Below the pieces are notes generated by a model, which worked only from the letters and a program-made list of their open reading frames with translations, was not told the origin of the DNA and searched no databases. A stretch of 6,065 nt of DNA from Chloroflexota bacterium (GTDB lineage Bacteria > Chloroflexota > Dehalococcoidia > DSTF01 > RBG-16-68-14). The stretch spans positions 1-6,065 of the forward strand of contig JADFRJ010000151.1 in NCBI GenBank assembly GCA_022561355.1, written 5' to 3'. Each line of letters begins with the position of its first letter. Position 1 is the first letter of the stretch. Below are positions 5,482-6,065 of the stretch, in pieces. A program made the position numbers and the translations under genes.

Positions 5482-6065
5482 TGCACGCCCTTGCGGCTCA
5501 GCACGGCCGGAACCGTCTTCGCCAGAATGATGAGGTCCCGGAACGGCGAATGTTGGTCAACGTATTGAAGATCGTAGAGCATCGTTTGTTCGTAGGTCAA
5601 ACTTCCGCGTCCGCTCACCTGGGCCAGGCCTGTAATGCCGGGTCTCACGTCGTGGCGACGCCGGTAGTCCGGCAGATACTGCTCCACCAGCTCCGGCACT
5701 TCCGGCCGCGGGCCAACGATCGACATCTCACCGCGCAGCACGTTGATCAGGTTTGGCAGCTCATCCAAGCTGGTCGTGCGGAGGAAATGCCCAACGCGCG
5801 TGTACTCCTTGCCTCCGTAGAGCGGATCGAACACGTACTCGGAGAAATCGGAGACGTCCGGCACCGGCGTGGACTCTTCGTCGCCGGGCGTGGAGCGCAT
5901 TGTGCGGAACTTGAGCACCTGAAACGGCTTCTCGCCCATGCCGACGCGACGCTGACGAAAGAAGACCGGCCCGGGCGATTCCAGCCTGACGACGATGGCG
6001 ATAACGACGAGCAGCGGCGAAAACGTGAGCAGCGCAGCCGCTGCGAAGAGGATGTCGAACGCGCG
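5478..6065 (-). CDS. Polyprenyl-phosphate sugar (phosphoglycosyl) transferase, PglC/WcaJ-type catalytic domain (5' end cut by window edge)
   Basis: Transfers a sugar-1-phosphate from a UDP-sugar to undecaprenyl phosphate at the cytoplasmic face of the inner membrane, the first step of glycan assembly. The Met codon at 5939 is internal: translating on to 6065 adds 42 in-frame residues beginning RAFDILFAAA, the classic family opening, so the gene runs off the right edge. Numbering the 195 visible residues: a hydrophobic segment 5-26 with the helix-breaking Ser-Pro (16-17) of the re-entrant membrane helix; SPGPVFFRQ (30-38); KFRTM (52-56); LDELPNLINVL (100-110) with the catalytic Asp-Glu pair D101-E102; GPRPE (118-122); and RPGITGLAQVSGRG (139-152). 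A somewhat long, acidic and Pro-rich linker fills 58-85. Short PglC-like and long WcaJ-like (extra N-terminal membrane domain) forms cannot be told apart here. The adjoining dehydratase suggests its donor sugar is a 6-deoxy-HexNAc derivative. Confidence 0.93.
   Translation of the reverse strand, partial: RAFDILFAAAALLTFSPLLVVIAIVVRLESPGPVFFRQRRVGMGEKPFQVLKFRTMRSTPGDEESTPVPDVSDFSEYVFDPLYGGKEYTRVGHFLRTTSLDELPNLINVLRGEMSIVGPRPEVPELVEQYLPDYRRRHDVRPGITGLAQVSGRGSLTYEQTMLYDLQYVDQHSPFRDLIILAKTVPAVLSRKGVQ
5488..5492 (-). promoter_or_regulatory. Ribosome binding site AAGGG for the dehydratase-like gene
   Basis: On the minus strand AAGGG ends 6 nt before the ATG at 5481-5479, inside the last codons of the sugar transferase. 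Together with the ATGA overlap it fixes the start of the 635-residue protein. Confidence 0.55.

Larger units (their letters stand above)
1..6065 (-). other. Six-gene glycan-biosynthesis operon, internal portion
   Basis: All six genes share one strand. Their junctions, in transcription order, are a 4-bp overlap (5478-5481), a 12-bp gap (3562-3573), a 32-bp overlap (2482-2513), a 4-bp overlap (1935-1938) and an 8-bp overlap (844-851). With both end genes running off the window, neither the promoter nor the terminator is visible. The spacing leaves no place for independent promoters between genes, though promoters inside coding sequence cannot be ruled out by eye. Confidence 0.85.

Noticed and set aside
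5478..5939. Treating the Met at 5939 as the start of a complete 153-residue sugar transferase
   Set aside because: The frame stays open to 6065 and adds the canonical N-terminal part of the domain (RAFD, Ser-Pro membrane helix, SPGPVFFRQ). The gene is partial, not short.
1..6065. Search for mobile elements, CRISPR, RNA genes, promoters and terminators
   Set aside because: Coding sequence fills all but 12 bases. I saw no transposase motifs, inverted terminal repeats, spaced repeats, tRNA-like cloverleaf sequence, or U-tract hairpins.

Overview
The window is one stretch of a surface-polysaccharide (glycan) biosynthesis locus from a GC-rich bacterium. All six genes lie on the minus strand, so the operon reads from 6065 down to 1. 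Third codon positions are mostly G or C. The sequence alone does not fix the taxon. A GC-rich free-living lineage such as Chloroflexota or Actinomycetota would fit, but this is a weak inference.

Layout in transcription order: (1) 6065-5478, the C-terminal ~195 residues of a membrane phosphoglycosyl transferase (sugar transferase, PglC/WcaJ type), cut by the right edge; (2) 5481-3574, a full-length 635-residue membrane-anchored nucleotide-sugar dehydratase of the PglF/WbpM/CapD type, with an Asn where the catalytic Asp normally sits; (3) 3561-2482, a non-hydrolysing UDP-HexNAc 2-epimerase, closest in motifs to WbpI/WlbD; (4) 2513-1935, a left-handed beta-helix N-acetyltransferase of the WbpD/WlbB type with a C-terminal four-cysteine ribbon; (5) 1938-844, a PLP-dependent DegT/DnrJ/EryC1/StrS sugar aminotransferase; (6) 851-1, a Gfo/Idh/MocA sugar dehydrogenase of the WbpB/WlbA type, cut by the left edge. 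Gene 6 has a GTG start and its frame is open right up to the left edge.

Neighbouring genes overlap by 4, 32, 4 and 8 bp, or are separated by 12 bp. There is no room for an internal promoter or terminator in the gaps, so this is almost certainly one transcript with translational coupling. No promoter, terminator, RNA gene, mobile element or CRISPR array was seen, and there is no intergenic stretch longer than 12 bases.

How the genes work together (inference): genes 6, 5, 4 and 3 match the four consecutive steps that turn UDP-GlcNAcA into UDP-2,3-diacetamido-2,3-dideoxy-mannuronic acid in the Wbp/Wlb pathway of Pseudomonas aeruginosa and Bordetella: 3-oxidation, 3-transamination, 3-N-acetylation, 2-epimerisation. 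The 6-dehydrogenase that makes UDP-GlcNAcA (WbpA/WlbA-partner) is not in the window. Genes 2 and 1 would make and load a first sugar, probably a 6-deoxy-HexNAc derivative, onto undecaprenyl phosphate to start the glycan. This looks like a conventional pathway. The points most worth checking are the altered catalytic site in gene 2 and which sugar the aminotransferase and acetyltransferase really act on.
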